In this document: positions 25,463-33,562 of the stretch, piece after piece | Layout of the letters: every line of letters starts with the position of its first letter | Position numbering within the stretch: position 1 is the stretch's first letter | Assembly (NCBI GenBank): GCA_964410485.1 | Contig: CAYPHJ010000034.1 | Location: forward strand, 1-42,746 | Reading direction: 5' to 3' | Length of the DNA stretch: 42,746 nt | Source of the DNA: CAYPHJ01 sp964410485 | GTDB lineage: Bacteria > Desulfobacterota > Binatia > UBA9968 | The notes under the pieces: generated by a model | Databases searched by the model: none | Told to the model about the DNA's origin: nothing | What the model saw: the letters and a program-made list of their open reading frames with translations, nothing else | Translations under genes and position numbers: made by a program

Positions 25463-26431
25463 ATGAAGGCCATTCGCGTTCACAAATATGGGGGACCGGA
25501 AGAATTAACGCTGGAAGACATTCCGCTTCCCGAGCCAAAGGCTGGAGAGGCACGCGTTCGCATTGAAGCGATCGGCTTAAACTACATCGACATCTATCAG
25601 CGCAAAGGGCTGTATCCGTTAAACACCCCTTTTACCCTGGGCATGGAAGGCGCCGGCGTCGTCGACGCTGTAGGTCCGGAGGTCACGGAAGTCAAAAAAG
25701 GAGATCGCGTGGCCTACGCTATGGTTTTGGGGTCGTACGCGGAGTATGCGGTGGTGCCGGCCGTCAAACTCGTTCCCCTGCCGTCGCGTGTCGATGCGAC
25801 CAGTGCAGCCGCTTTGATGCTACAGGGGATGACCGCACACTACCTGACACACAGCACCTACCCGATAAAAACCGGTGATACAGCGCTGGTCCACGCCGCC
25901 GCCGGGGGGGTTGGTTTGCTGCTCGTTCAAATGGCAAAGCAGCGCAGCGCGATGGTGATCGGCACGGTTTCGACTGAAGACAAAGCTCGGCTCGCCAAGG
26001 AAGCCGGTGCCGACGCAGTCATACTGTACACGCAAGCCGATTTTCTCAGGGAAACGAAAAAACTCACTGATGGGCGCGGCGTCCACGTAGTTTACGACTC
26101 AGTGGGACAAACCACGTTCGACAAAAGCCTCGACTGTTTGAGGCCCAGGGGCTATTTGGTGCTTTATGGACAATCAAGCGGACCGGTACCCGCATTCAAC
26201 CCGGCAACCCTCGCCAGCAAAGGATCGCTTTTTATCACCCGACCGACACTGCTCCATTACACGCTCGAAAGAGGAGAGCTGCTCGAGCGTGCTAACCAGC
26301 TTTTTAGTTGGACAGCTGCGGGGAAATTGAAACTGCGAATCCAAACCACCTTCCCGCTGGTCGATGCCGCTGAAGCTCACCGGCTGTTGGAGGGGCGGAA
26401 GACCACCGGAAAGGTAGTCTTGCTGCCTTAG
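25463..26431 (+). CDS. NADPH:quinone oxidoreductase (zinc-free MDR family)
   Basis: A 322-residue medium-chain reductase of the quinone oxidoreductase / zeta-crystallin type, reducing quinones or other enones with NADPH in the cytosol. MKAIRVHKYGGPEELTLEDI begins the fold, GLNYIDIYQRKGLYP (53-67) is the QOR signature, and AAAGGVGLLLVQMAK (146-160) is the nucleotide-binding loop. The structural and catalytic zinc cysteines of alcohol dehydrogenases are missing. GGAGACGGAGGT precedes the ATG closely. It ends seven bases from the end of the convergent Spy-like gene. Confidence 0.92.
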   Translation: MKAIRVHKYGGPEELTLEDIPLPEPKAGEARVRIEAIGLNYIDIYQRKGLYPLNTPFTLGMEGAGVVDAVGPEVTEVKKGDRVAYAMVLGSYAEYAVVPAVKLVPLPSRVDATSAAALMLQGMTAHYLTHSTYPIKTGDTALVHAAAGGVGLLLVQMAKQRSAMVIGTVSTEDKARLAKEAGADAVILYTQADFLRETKKLTDGRGVHVVYDSVGQTTFDKSLDCLRPRGYLVLYGQSSGPVPAFNPATLASKGSLFITRPTLLHYTLERGELLERANQLFSWTAAGKLKLRIQTTFPLVDAAEAHRLLEGRKTTGKVVLLP

Positions 26432-26437
26432 GTTCGC

Positions 26438-26995
26438 TCAGGGATGTAAAGCCGATTGCAGGCGTGTCAGGCGGGAGTCACTCATCAGCTCCTGGAGTTT
26501 ATTACGTTGTTCGGCGTCAAGCTGGTCTTTGCCTTTTTCAATGGTGCGAATGCGTGCCAGCCTCAGGTCTGCGCGCGATCGTTCGATTTCTCGCACTTTT
26601 GATTCAACCTTTTTCATGTCCACTGCCGACGATTCCAAAAGCCCCCTGAGGTCCATCTCGGCGATGCGCAGGTCAGCTTCATGCCGGATCGAGACTTTTT
26701 CAAAATCGGTTCTCAACTGCTCCAGTGCGCTGACCTGCTCCGCGGAAAGCCCGAGCCTATCGCGATTGCGCAGCATGATGGAAATCAGCGGCCGGTCTTC
26801 TGCGGAGGACGCGCCACCCCCGAAGCGTTTGCGCCATTGCTCGACGAGATCACGCAACTCACGCCCAACTTCATCCCAAGCTCTGCCTATCTGCTCATGA
26901 ACAGCAGGTCTGGCTTCCTCCGCAAAGGACGCTTGACCAGTGAACGGTACCAGCAGCCCGCAAACCAGAAGCGCAATAATGAGAGACCGTGCCAT
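26438..26995 (-). CDS. Spy/CpxP-like periplasmic protein
   Basis: The 185-residue protein has a signal peptide (ARSLIIALLVCGLLVPFTGQ, cleaved near SFAEE) followed by almost pure amphipathic helix. It contains LGLSAEQVSALEQLRTDF and LDAEQRNKLQEL, degenerate LTxxQ motifs of the Spy/CpxP family. These periplasmic chaperones or metal-stress sensors dimerise as helical cradles. The start is the ATG at 26995, supported by GGAGGG six bases upstream; the longer frame from 27028 lacks a signal sequence at its front. It is convergent with the quinone oxidoreductase gene. Confidence 0.8.
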   Translation of the reverse strand: MARSLIIALLVCGLLVPFTGQASFAEEARPAVHEQIGRAWDEVGRELRDLVEQWRKRFGGGASSAEDRPLISIMLRNRDRLGLSAEQVSALEQLRTDFEKVSIRHEADLRIAEMDLRGLLESSAVDMKKVESKVREIERSRADLRLARIRTIEKGKDQLDAEQRNKLQELMSDSRLTRLQSALHP

Positions 26996-27084
26996 AGAAC
27001 CCTCCTCTTGAACAGAGCCCACAGCCAATTATTAAGACTCTCCAAACGAGGCTTGTCAATCGGGGCGGTCCGTCCGTATCCTAC

Positions 27085-27216
27085 CAGGCTGCTGAAAAAC
27101 TCTCCGTTCACCCTTCGAGAACCTCAGGGCGAACGGAGAGGAACTTGAAATGAGTAGGGATTTTCCGTTCATGCTGAGCCTTGTCGAAGCATTCCGAATC
27201 TTTTTTCAGCAACCTG
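27085..27216. repeat. MITE-like palindromic element
   Basis: Terminal inverted repeats CAGGCTGCTGAAAAA (27085-27099) and TTTTTTCAGCAACCTG (27201-27216) match at 14 of 15 positions. Inside is a hairpin with 10-base arms, CTCTCCGTTC (27100-27109) and GAACGGAGAG (27131-27140), and a second GTTCATGCTGAGCC-type word. It has no coding capacity. The 352-base gap around it (26996-27347) holds no gene. Confidence 0.65.
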
Positions 27217-27347
27217 CTACTGTTTGTGGGAAAGGTTAACGGTATTTATTTGTCTCTGCCTTGGGCAGCTACACAGGGCCGCCCCCAGAAACTTCCGGCG
27301 CCTCTGCGGTCTCAGAAGGAGAGCAAACGTGAGGTGACCTCGCACGG

Positions 27348-28154
27348 CTAGCCCGTGACCGTTTCAGGCAGCGTCAGCACGAGACACTTGGCGCTGCCTC
27401 CGGCTTTAATAAATTCGTCGAGCGGCGTTGTAAAAACATTGAAACCCATGCTCTCCAGTGTCTCTTTGATCTTCGGACAACCTTCATTCATGACGATGTT
27501 CTTGTCGGAGACGATAGAATTGCACGCAAACCGTGCTGCTTCTTCCGGCGCAACAGGAATCAGGCTCGTGATGTTCGCCTCCAACACCGTTCGCCCGTAT
27601 GAGTCGAAAGCCGGTGGGTAGAAGAGCGCCTGTCCTGACGCAAGGGGACAAAAACAAGTATCCAGATGGTAGAACCAGTCATCGGTCAACTCCAGGGAGA
27701 GAATTTCCTGTTCCAGAACTTCGGCAATTCTTTGATGAGCCAACATATCTGAACGAATATGATAGCCGCCGAACCATAGTTCGCCGCATTTCAATAGATC
27801 GCCCTCGCCTTCGAAAAAGTAGCGCTCGGGCACGCGGAAAATATAAAAACCACGCTTACGAAAGAATGCCTCGTAATGCGCCGATTCGGGCTGCCGTACC
27901 GCATGACGAAAGTTGCTCAAGATGAACTTATCGTTCCAAACAACGCCTGCGTTGGCGGTGAACACCATATCCGGCAAGCCAGGTTGAGCCTCCACGAGAT
28001 AAATTTCCACACCCAACTCTTTGGATAAAATCCCGCGCAAACGGTTCCACTGCGAGACCGCCCGTGACCGATCGCTCTGGCGACTACGGCTCATCCACGG
28101 ATTGATCTCGTATTCGATCCCGTAGTAAGTGGGTGGACACATTAGGAGTTGCAT
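27348..28154 (-). CDS. Dimethylargininase-fold enzyme, probable arginine dihydrolase
   Basis: The 268-residue protein is a guanidino-group modifying enzyme (pentein fold; dimethylarginine dimethylaminohydrolase / arginine dihydrolase group). Visible are Asn68 in VFTANAG, EGEGD (115-119), His163 in FYHLDTCF and Cys257 in GGSAKC, the catalytic histidine and nucleophile positions. The VFTANAG wording and the neighbouring LOR/SDH gene point to the N-terminal module of cyanobacterial ArgZ/AgrE, which converts arginine to ornithine, CO2 and ammonia. Here it is a stand-alone protein. The alternative is a dimethylargininase or an amidinotransferase relative. It lies 277 bases behind the LOR/SDH gene on the same strand, separated by a hairpin repeat. 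Confidence 0.82.
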   Translation of the reverse strand: MQLLMCPPTYYGIEYEINPWMSRSRQSDRSRAVSQWNRLRGILSKELGVEIYLVEAQPGLPDMVFTANAGVVWNDKFILSNFRHAVRQPESAHYEAFFRKRGFYIFRVPERYFFEGEGDLLKCGELWFGGYHIRSDMLAHQRIAEVLEQEILSLELTDDWFYHLDTCFCPLASGQALFYPPAFDSYGRTVLEANITSLIPVAPEEAARFACNSIVSDKNIVMNEGCPKIKETLESMGFNVFTTPLDEFIKAGGSAKCLVLTLPETVTG

Positions 28155-28297
28155 GAGGAAGTCTTTCGCTGCAGCAACCGCCGGCGCGAAAAATTTACAT
28201 CCGACAAGCGCCTAGCCTGTTATTCATACTCAGAGGGAAAACGCATGACACACTGTCATCGAGAGGTGAGCCCGGATGAGTGAAGGCATAAATGACA

Positions 28298-28375
28298 GTT
28301 TCGAGTTTCCGGTTTCGAGTTTCGAGTTCCCCCTCCCCAAACACGAAACCAGGAACCTGAGACCCGAAACCGAGG
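28298..28375. repeat. GTTTCGAG-type intergenic hairpin
   Basis: GTTTCGAGTTTCCGGTTTCG and AGTTTCGAGTTCC form the left arm; CGAAACCAGGAACCTGAGAC and CCGAAACCGAGG form the right arm. It lies between the two arginine-pathway genes. The rest of 28155-28431 shows nothing else. Confidence 0.6.
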
Positions 28376-28431
28376 ATATCTCGCTCTGGAGGGCTCGCCG
28401 CTCGATGGCTGTCCACCGCGCATAATCCGGG

Positions 28432-29673
28432 CTAGGTTGGGTCCGCCTCTCGACCCTCGTTGACCAGCCATTCACAAAGCTCGCGCAAAAACGGTTCCAC
28501 ATCCGTCACCAATCCGAGAGCCTGAAAGGTGCCCCTGTCTGTCAGCTTGGTCACCACGGCAGGGTTGATATCGACACAAACGGTTTTCACGGTCGCCGGC
28601 AGCAAATTACCCGTGGCGATGGCGTGCAGAGTCGTCGCCATCATCAAAGCAAAACTCACTCCTGCCAATTTCTCGCGCATGAGATCCTGTGCCTTCAGAG
28701 TATCGGTGACGACGTCTGGCAGCGGACCGTCATCCCGAATCGAGCCCGCCAATACGAACTCCACGCCCTTTTTGACACAGGTGTAGAAAATGCCGCGCCC
28801 GATGATCCCCTGCTCCACTGCTTGTTTGATGCCGCCCGCTCTACGAATTGTATTGATGGCCCACAGGTGATGCTCATGACCTTCGCTGCTGCGAATTTTT
28901 TTGTCCAAATAAACCCCGAGAGAAGTCCCGTAAAGAGCGGTCTCGATGTCGTGGACAGCCAAGCCATTGCCGGCAAACAAAACCTGCACGTAATCTCTCT
29001 CTATAAGTTCCACCAGGTGGCGCGCAGCCCCCGTATGCACTAGGCCTGGGCCCGCAACCACCAGAATCCGGCCATTTTCACGGCGGGCTTTCCTCATAGA
29101 TTCCGCGATTTCTCGGATGAGCAGGCCTTTGGGCTGTTCCGTTGAAACCGCGCTCGACATGAATTCGAAGGCTTCACGGGGGACCTGTCGCTCGGGCGGC
29201 AGAATCTTGATGCCCCTGTGGCCGACCACCACGAGGTCACCCTTCTTGACGCGATGAATGGGAACGCACTCAGCACGCAGCGTCTCGCTAACCCGAATAC
29301 CGCAATCCATTTCGGGCCGCTCAACTTCGATCCAGCGATTCCTCACCCTCACCCATGTGACGAGATTCGTGGTCGCGTAAAAACGATCGGGGAAAATTCC
29401 GTCGTCAGGCGCAGCCTCCAGTTCTGCCGGCTGCTCTTCTTCGTCCACGGGCAAAGCGCCGTGTTCGCGAATCCGGCTTAACAACTCGTCGAGCAATGCC
29501 TGGGAAGAAGCATCGACTTGAATTTTTGCGTAGCTCCGATCGGCGCGGCGGTGGCCCACCTGAATGTCGATAATCTCAAATTCACCGCCAAGATTGATGA
29601 TGGTGTCGAGAATTTTTGGAAGAATAAGGGAATCGATGATGTGACCGGATACCTGTACTGTAGTTCGCGGCAT
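28432..29673 (-). CDS. LOR/SDH family protein, probable ornithine cyclodeaminase
   Basis: The 413 residues match the conserved LOR/SDH family (TIGR00300), the family of the archaeal ornithine cyclodeaminase and of the C-terminal half of cyanobacterial ArgZ/AgrE. The N-terminal part (1-75, TTVQVSGHIIDSLILPKILD) is ferredoxin-like. The NAD-binding segment contains AGPGLVHTGA (207-216) and AGNGLAVHDIE (234-244). The proposed reaction is ornithine to proline plus ammonia with NAD as tightly bound cofactor. The open frame runs back to 30093, but the ATG at 29673 has an AGGAAG site and begins the conserved domain. With the arginine-dihydrolase gene downstream it forms a likely arginine-to-proline route. 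Confidence 0.85.
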   Translation of the reverse strand: MPRTTVQVSGHIIDSLILPKILDTIINLGGEFEIIDIQVGHRRADRSYAKIQVDASSQALLDELLSRIREHGALPVDEEEQPAELEAAPDDGIFPDRFYATTNLVTWVRVRNRWIEVERPEMDCGIRVSETLRAECVPIHRVKKGDLVVVGHRGIKILPPERQVPREAFEFMSSAVSTEQPKGLLIREIAESMRKARRENGRILVVAGPGLVHTGAARHLVELIERDYVQVLFAGNGLAVHDIETALYGTSLGVYLDKKIRSSEGHEHHLWAINTIRRAGGIKQAVEQGIIGRGIFYTCVKKGVEFVLAGSIRDDGPLPDVVTDTLKAQDLMREKLAGVSFALMMATTLHAIATGNLLPATVKTVCVDINPAVVTKLTDRGTFQALGLVTDVEPFLRELCEWLVNEGREADPT

Positions 29674-29859
29674 AAAGGCTTCCTGTTGAAATGCTACTTT
29701 AGCGCCAGAGAGGAAGCACGACAAGAGTTCGGACCCTAGCCTGCTTTGACAGTATCGTTGGCTGTCTTGACTCTCCTCCAGGCGTGGCCTAGCGTAGCAA
29801 GTGTAGATAAGAGACTTTCCCGGCGTGCGATCCGACAATTCCATAAGGGAGGCGCAATC

Positions 29860-30153
29860 ATGATTACGCGGATGATTTATGTGAATGTTCCCCAAGAAAA
29901 GGCGGGCGAAGCCGAGCGGCTGTGGAAAGAGGAGTGCGCCCCGCTCATGATCAAACAGTCCGGGTGCGTAAGCGAACAGTTTCTGCGCGGCCGCGAAGAC
30001 TCGGGCGAATTCATTTCGGTGAGCGTATGGGAGGACCAGGCCGCCATCGATCGTTATCGCGCGAGCGATGCCCACAAGGACATTCAACGTCATACGCGCG
30101 GTCTGATGGGAGTCTCCAAAGTCACTGTAAAAACATACGACGTTGTCGGATGA
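29860..30153 (+). CDS. ABM-fold (antibiotic biosynthesis monooxygenase-like) protein
   Basis: The 97-residue protein shows the ABM dimeric alpha/beta barrel pattern: ITRMIYVNVPQEKAGEAERL, then GCVSEQFLRG, FISVSVWED and a C-terminal KVTVKTYDVVG strand. Members include small monooxygenases and heme-degrading enzymes, but many have no known reaction. AAGGGAGG ends eight bases before the ATG at 29860; the open frame from 29746 is not needed. It is divergent from the LOR/SDH gene, and the 186-base gap should hold both promoters. Confidence 0.8.
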   Translation: MITRMIYVNVPQEKAGEAERLWKEECAPLMIKQSGCVSEQFLRGREDSGEFISVSVWEDQAAIDRYRASDAHKDIQRHTRGLMGVSKVTVKTYDVVG

Positions 30154-30175
30154 GATAGAATCCTACTCGTCCAAT

Positions 30176-31408
30176 CTACGCCGTGCGCGCCGGTTCTTTT
30201 AGTAGAAGCATCAGACCGGCAACGCCGAGGAGAAGGGCACAGGCGAGAGCTTGCCATGCCGGCGCGTAGGAGCCCGTGCGATCGACCATGTACCCGAAGA
30301 GCGGCGTGCCGAGCGTCGCGCAGCCCGCGTTGATCGTAATCATCACTCCCAGCGCCGCTCCCGTTCTCGCTTTCCCTGCAAGCTCACCGATCAACGCATA
30401 GGAGACTCCCTGATAGCCGACCAAGCAGACACCTGAAAAAAACAGTATCGGTAAAAGGTGGTGGAGCGGCGACTGTGGAGTCATGAGGCTCAGAGCAGCA
30501 ATCAGAACCGCCGACAACAGACCAATGACAATCAAGACGATTTTGCGCCGGCCACCAAACAGGCGATCGCTTGCCACTCCCCAACCAATCCGCCCGGCCA
30601 TCGCGCCTGCCTGAGTCAGCGCCAACGCTTGGCTCGCCCAGTAAGGGGATACGCCTATTGCATCTCTTAGATACAGGGGAACATAGGTAATCAACGCCAT
30701 CTGGCCCACCAGATAGATCGCGGTACCGCAACTGATCGGAATAAAACTCCACAGCATAAGAGGAGCGGCAGTCTCAGGCGTGGAACGATCCTGAATCGGC
30801 ATGGCGGCTCTATCCTCTGCAGGATCCCGCCAAAAAAGCAGAAACACGAATCCGAATAGAAAATTAAGCAAACCCAGAGCCGCCAGCGCGCCACGCCAAC
30901 CCATGATCAAGACAAACTGCGGCGCAAGCATGGCCGTCACGACGCCGCCCGCGGGAACGCCTGTTTGCTTGGTTCCCATGGCCGTTGCGCGCTCATGGCG
31001 GGGAAACCACGCCATGACTCCTTTTGTCGACGCGGGATTGAGAAAACTATATCCGAGACCCGCAAGGAAGAAACTGATGAAAGCCCATGAAAATGACGGG
31101 GCCAGGGCCGCCGCTACCGTACAGATTCCGAGCGCTAGGTGGCCCTGTAGCGTGGTCCGCCGCACGCCGAGACGATCCGCAAGATATCCGGCAGCGAATG
31201 AAAAGCCGGCCATGGCGAGATAAAAGGCGGAAAAGAACAACCCGACTTGCGCGCGCGAAAGCTCCAGCTCCTCTTGATAGAACGGCGCCAGTGTGTTGAT
31301 GGCGTATTGTGCGGCCGCGCCAATGATATGCGAGACGCTAATCAGGGCGAGAATGGACCAGCGAAACGGCTCAGCCTCGGGCATCTCGGGCTTCTGAGAA
31401 AGAGTCAT
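30176..31408 (-). CDS. MFS transporter
   Basis: A 410-residue major facilitator with twelve predicted helices. GYLADRLGVRRT between helices 2 and 3 is the MFS motif A. The layout, including FWRDP after helix 6 and a long loop with DRAAMPIQDR, resembles anion/organic-acid:cation symporters (ACS-like) and oxalate/formate antiporters. It lies 62 bases after the ThDP enzyme gene on the same strand, so it may transport a substrate or product of that enzyme, probably a small carboxylate. Substrate is not visible from sequence. Confidence 0.9.
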   Translation of the reverse strand: MTLSQKPEMPEAEPFRWSILALISVSHIIGAAAQYAINTLAPFYQEELELSRAQVGLFFSAFYLAMAGFSFAAGYLADRLGVRRTTLQGHLALGICTVAAALAPSFSWAFISFFLAGLGYSFLNPASTKGVMAWFPRHERATAMGTKQTGVPAGGVVTAMLAPQFVLIMGWRGALAALGLLNFLFGFVFLLFWRDPAEDRAAMPIQDRSTPETAAPLMLWSFIPISCGTAIYLVGQMALITYVPLYLRDAIGVSPYWASQALALTQAGAMAGRIGWGVASDRLFGGRRKIVLIVIGLLSAVLIAALSLMTPQSPLHHLLPILFFSGVCLVGYQGVSYALIGELAGKARTGAALGVMITINAGCATLGTPLFGYMVDRTGSYAPAWQALACALLLGVAGLMLLLKEPARTA

Positions 31409-31470
31409 TCGATTTGGTCGAGGATTGATAGCAGGGCCGGGCGCTAAATAAAAATCAAGATAAAATACGG

Positions 31471-33138
31471 TCAGTCAAAGACGGTCGCGGAATAGGCTTC
31501 CACGTCAACAAAAGCTTCGATCACGCTCGGTCCGTCCAGACCGCATGCCCATTCAAGAGCTTTTCCGAAAGCCGCGGGGGAGTTGGCCGGACGGCACGGC
31601 ACACCGAAATAATGCGCCGGTGACTCAGGGGGATCCCCGAGATAAACCCCGGACAGAGAATAGTTCTTTCGCTCCTGTTTGATCTTCATCAGACCCAACC
31701 ATCCGTCATTCAAGACGATGGTCGGTACGGCTAGCTTCAAGCGCCTTGCCATCGCTAGCTCGCCCACGGTCATTTGAAAACCACCGTCCCCGACCACCAC
31801 AACCACGGATCGCTCGGGAAATACGAGCTTGGAAGCAAAAGCAGCAGGCATGCCGTATCCCATCGACGACCAGCCATTCGTCGACAAACAAGTGGCCGGT
31901 TCGTCCGTACGCCATTGGCTGGCGATCTGATGCGTGTGCGCGCCCACATCATAGGCGAGAATGCCGTTAGGTGGGACCGTGTTGCGCAAGATGTCCAGTG
32001 CCTCATGCGGTGCAAACCCACGGGCTGGCGGACGAAGCGCTCGGTCGAGCCTTCCGCGTTGCTCTGTGAATTCCTCGACAGTCCAGTCATTGCTCCCGAC
32101 ATCGATACCAGCCATCGACTCAATCGCCAGGTCGAGATTACACGCCTTGTTCCAGACAAAAGACAGCTCGTCGCTTTCCTCGGCGCTTTCGGTGCTCACG
32201 TGAAGGATCGGGGTTTTGCCTACCCATTCCTCGTAGTTGATCTCAATGGGATCGTACCCAATCGCCAGAACGAGATCCGCTTTTTGTACAAACGCCTTGA
32301 CATCGCTGCGCCGCGCCCGGCCGATCACGCCGGCCCAGTGCAGATGGCTCTCTGGGAGAAAGCCCTTCGCGTGCAACGTCGTCACAAATGGAAGTTTTTG
32401 CCTTTCGATAAAGCGCAACAATGAGTTTCGTTTTTTGCTGCGCGTAAAAGTCAGGCCGGTGACCAGCAAGGGGCGGCGGGCAGTTTTTAGCGCCGTTGAC
32501 AGCTTTTCTGCCAATTCACAGGAAAAATCGGGAAGCCCAGAATCACGACCAGCGTCGGCGGGCGCGCCGCCGCGGATGGGGTAAACTGGGCGTAATCGGT
32601 CGTACTCTTCCGTTGTCTTGCTCGCCGCTATGTCCTCTGGCAAGTCCAGATGCACCGGCCCCGGAGCTTCTGTTCTGGCCAACTCGATGGCATGAGAGAT
32701 CGTCCGCGCGACAGAACCCGCTCTCAATGAAAAAGTCGCCTTGGTGAGAGGCCTGAACAACCCATGATGATCGATTCGCATCTGGACACGCCTGTCCAGC
32801 CACCGTGTGGCTACATTGCATGTGATGGCAAGCGCAGGCGAGCGATCCAGCCAAGCGGCACCGACACCCGTTGTGAGATTCGTTGCACCAGGGCCGACAG
32901 TTGAAACACAAACGCCTGGCACTCCGGTCAGACTACCGACCGTAGCGGCCATAAAGCCGGCGGAAGTTTCACTCGCCGTCAACACAAACTCCACCGAGCT
33001 GCGGCGCAGAGCCTCAATGAGCGGCAAGACGGGGCCGCTCGGTATCCCGAACACCCACCGGACACCCGAGTTCTCCAAGATCCGTACGATAAGATCCGAG
33101 TTGTTCATGCGTGTTTTTACAGGTAGCGCAATTTGCAT
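31471..33138 (-). CDS. Thiamine diphosphate-dependent enzyme (acetolactate synthase-like)
   Basis: The 555-residue protein has the three-domain layout of ThDP decarboxylases and synthases: Pyr domain with catalytic Glu57 (TASETSAGF), a central domain (about 205-340), and a PP domain with GDGG (about 450) ending in NDG about 28 residues later, the ThDP/Mg motif. Acetolactate synthase, sulfopyruvate decarboxylase, benzoylformate decarboxylase and oxalyl-CoA decarboxylase share this plan. I cannot decide between them; no small regulatory subunit is nearby, which argues against a biosynthetic acetolactate synthase. A GAGG about ten bases before the first ATG supports the start at 33138. Downstream is the MFS gene. 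Confidence 0.88.
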   Translation of the reverse strand: MQIALPVKTRMNNSDLIVRILENSGVRWVFGIPSGPVLPLIEALRRSSVEFVLTASETSAGFMAATVGSLTGVPGVCVSTVGPGATNLTTGVGAAWLDRSPALAITCNVATRWLDRRVQMRIDHHGLFRPLTKATFSLRAGSVARTISHAIELARTEAPGPVHLDLPEDIAASKTTEEYDRLRPVYPIRGGAPADAGRDSGLPDFSCELAEKLSTALKTARRPLLVTGLTFTRSKKRNSLLRFIERQKLPFVTTLHAKGFLPESHLHWAGVIGRARRSDVKAFVQKADLVLAIGYDPIEINYEEWVGKTPILHVSTESAEESDELSFVWNKACNLDLAIESMAGIDVGSNDWTVEEFTEQRGRLDRALRPPARGFAPHEALDILRNTVPPNGILAYDVGAHTHQIASQWRTDEPATCLSTNGWSSMGYGMPAAFASKLVFPERSVVVVVGDGGFQMTVGELAMARRLKLAVPTIVLNDGWLGLMKIKQERKNYSLSGVYLGDPPESPAHYFGVPCRPANSPAAFGKALEWACGLDGPSVIEAFVDVEAYSATVFD

Positions 33139-33197
33139 GGTTCGACAACCTCGGCCCTAATAACGACAAAAATCACTCCGTTTCGAGGCTTGAATCA

Positions 33198-33243
33198 CCC
33201 TCATCCTAACCTTCTCCCAACGGGAGAAGATACGGGAGAGCAA
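33198..33243. repeat. Hairpin repeat (TTCTCCC/GGGAGAA)
   Basis: CTTCTCCC (33211-33218), a three-base loop AAC, and GGGAGAAG (33222-33229) make a perfect eight-pair hairpin inside a CCCTCATCCTAACC context that is a common interspersed spacer repeat in environmental bacteria. Confidence 0.5.
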
Positions 33244-33342
33244 CACAAATCAGATGCGGAGAGTTGTCCGTACGTGGGACTGTGCCTACTTTGCCTTCCT
33301 CTCCCTTGAGAGCCTGTGTCGCAATAGCCAGTTTCGCTATAC

Positions 33343-33456
33343 TGTCATCCTGAACGGAAGTGAAGGATCTGCTTTTCTCTGCGTTTTCGACATAAAAGCA
33401 GATTCTTCGTCGCGAAGTTTATCCTGAGCACCACCGAAGGGCTTCTCAGAATGACA
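33343..33456. repeat. MITE-like palindrome (TGTCATcCTGA ends)
   Basis: Ends TGTCATCCTGA and TCAGAATGACA are inverted (10 of 11). Inside, GGATCTGCTTTT is opposed by AAAAGCAGATTC, and a further ATCCTGAGCACCACCGAAGG word is embedded. No coding capacity. Together with the hairpin at 33198 it occupies most of the 424-base gap 33139-33562. Confidence 0.65.
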
Positions 33457-33562
33457 TTGGGCCACAGCCTCTGACGGGAGAAAACAGAAGTGCGCTCGGG
33501 AGCGGAGAGGACAGAAGTAAAACTGACGAGTGAACGGCTTGAACAACTTGAACAACTTCGAG

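Noticed and set aside
11567..28375. CRISPR array in the reiterated TTGAAC or GTTTCGAG spacers
   Set aside because: The words are short, variable and in inverted orientation within each element; there are no unique spacers of regular length and no cas genes.
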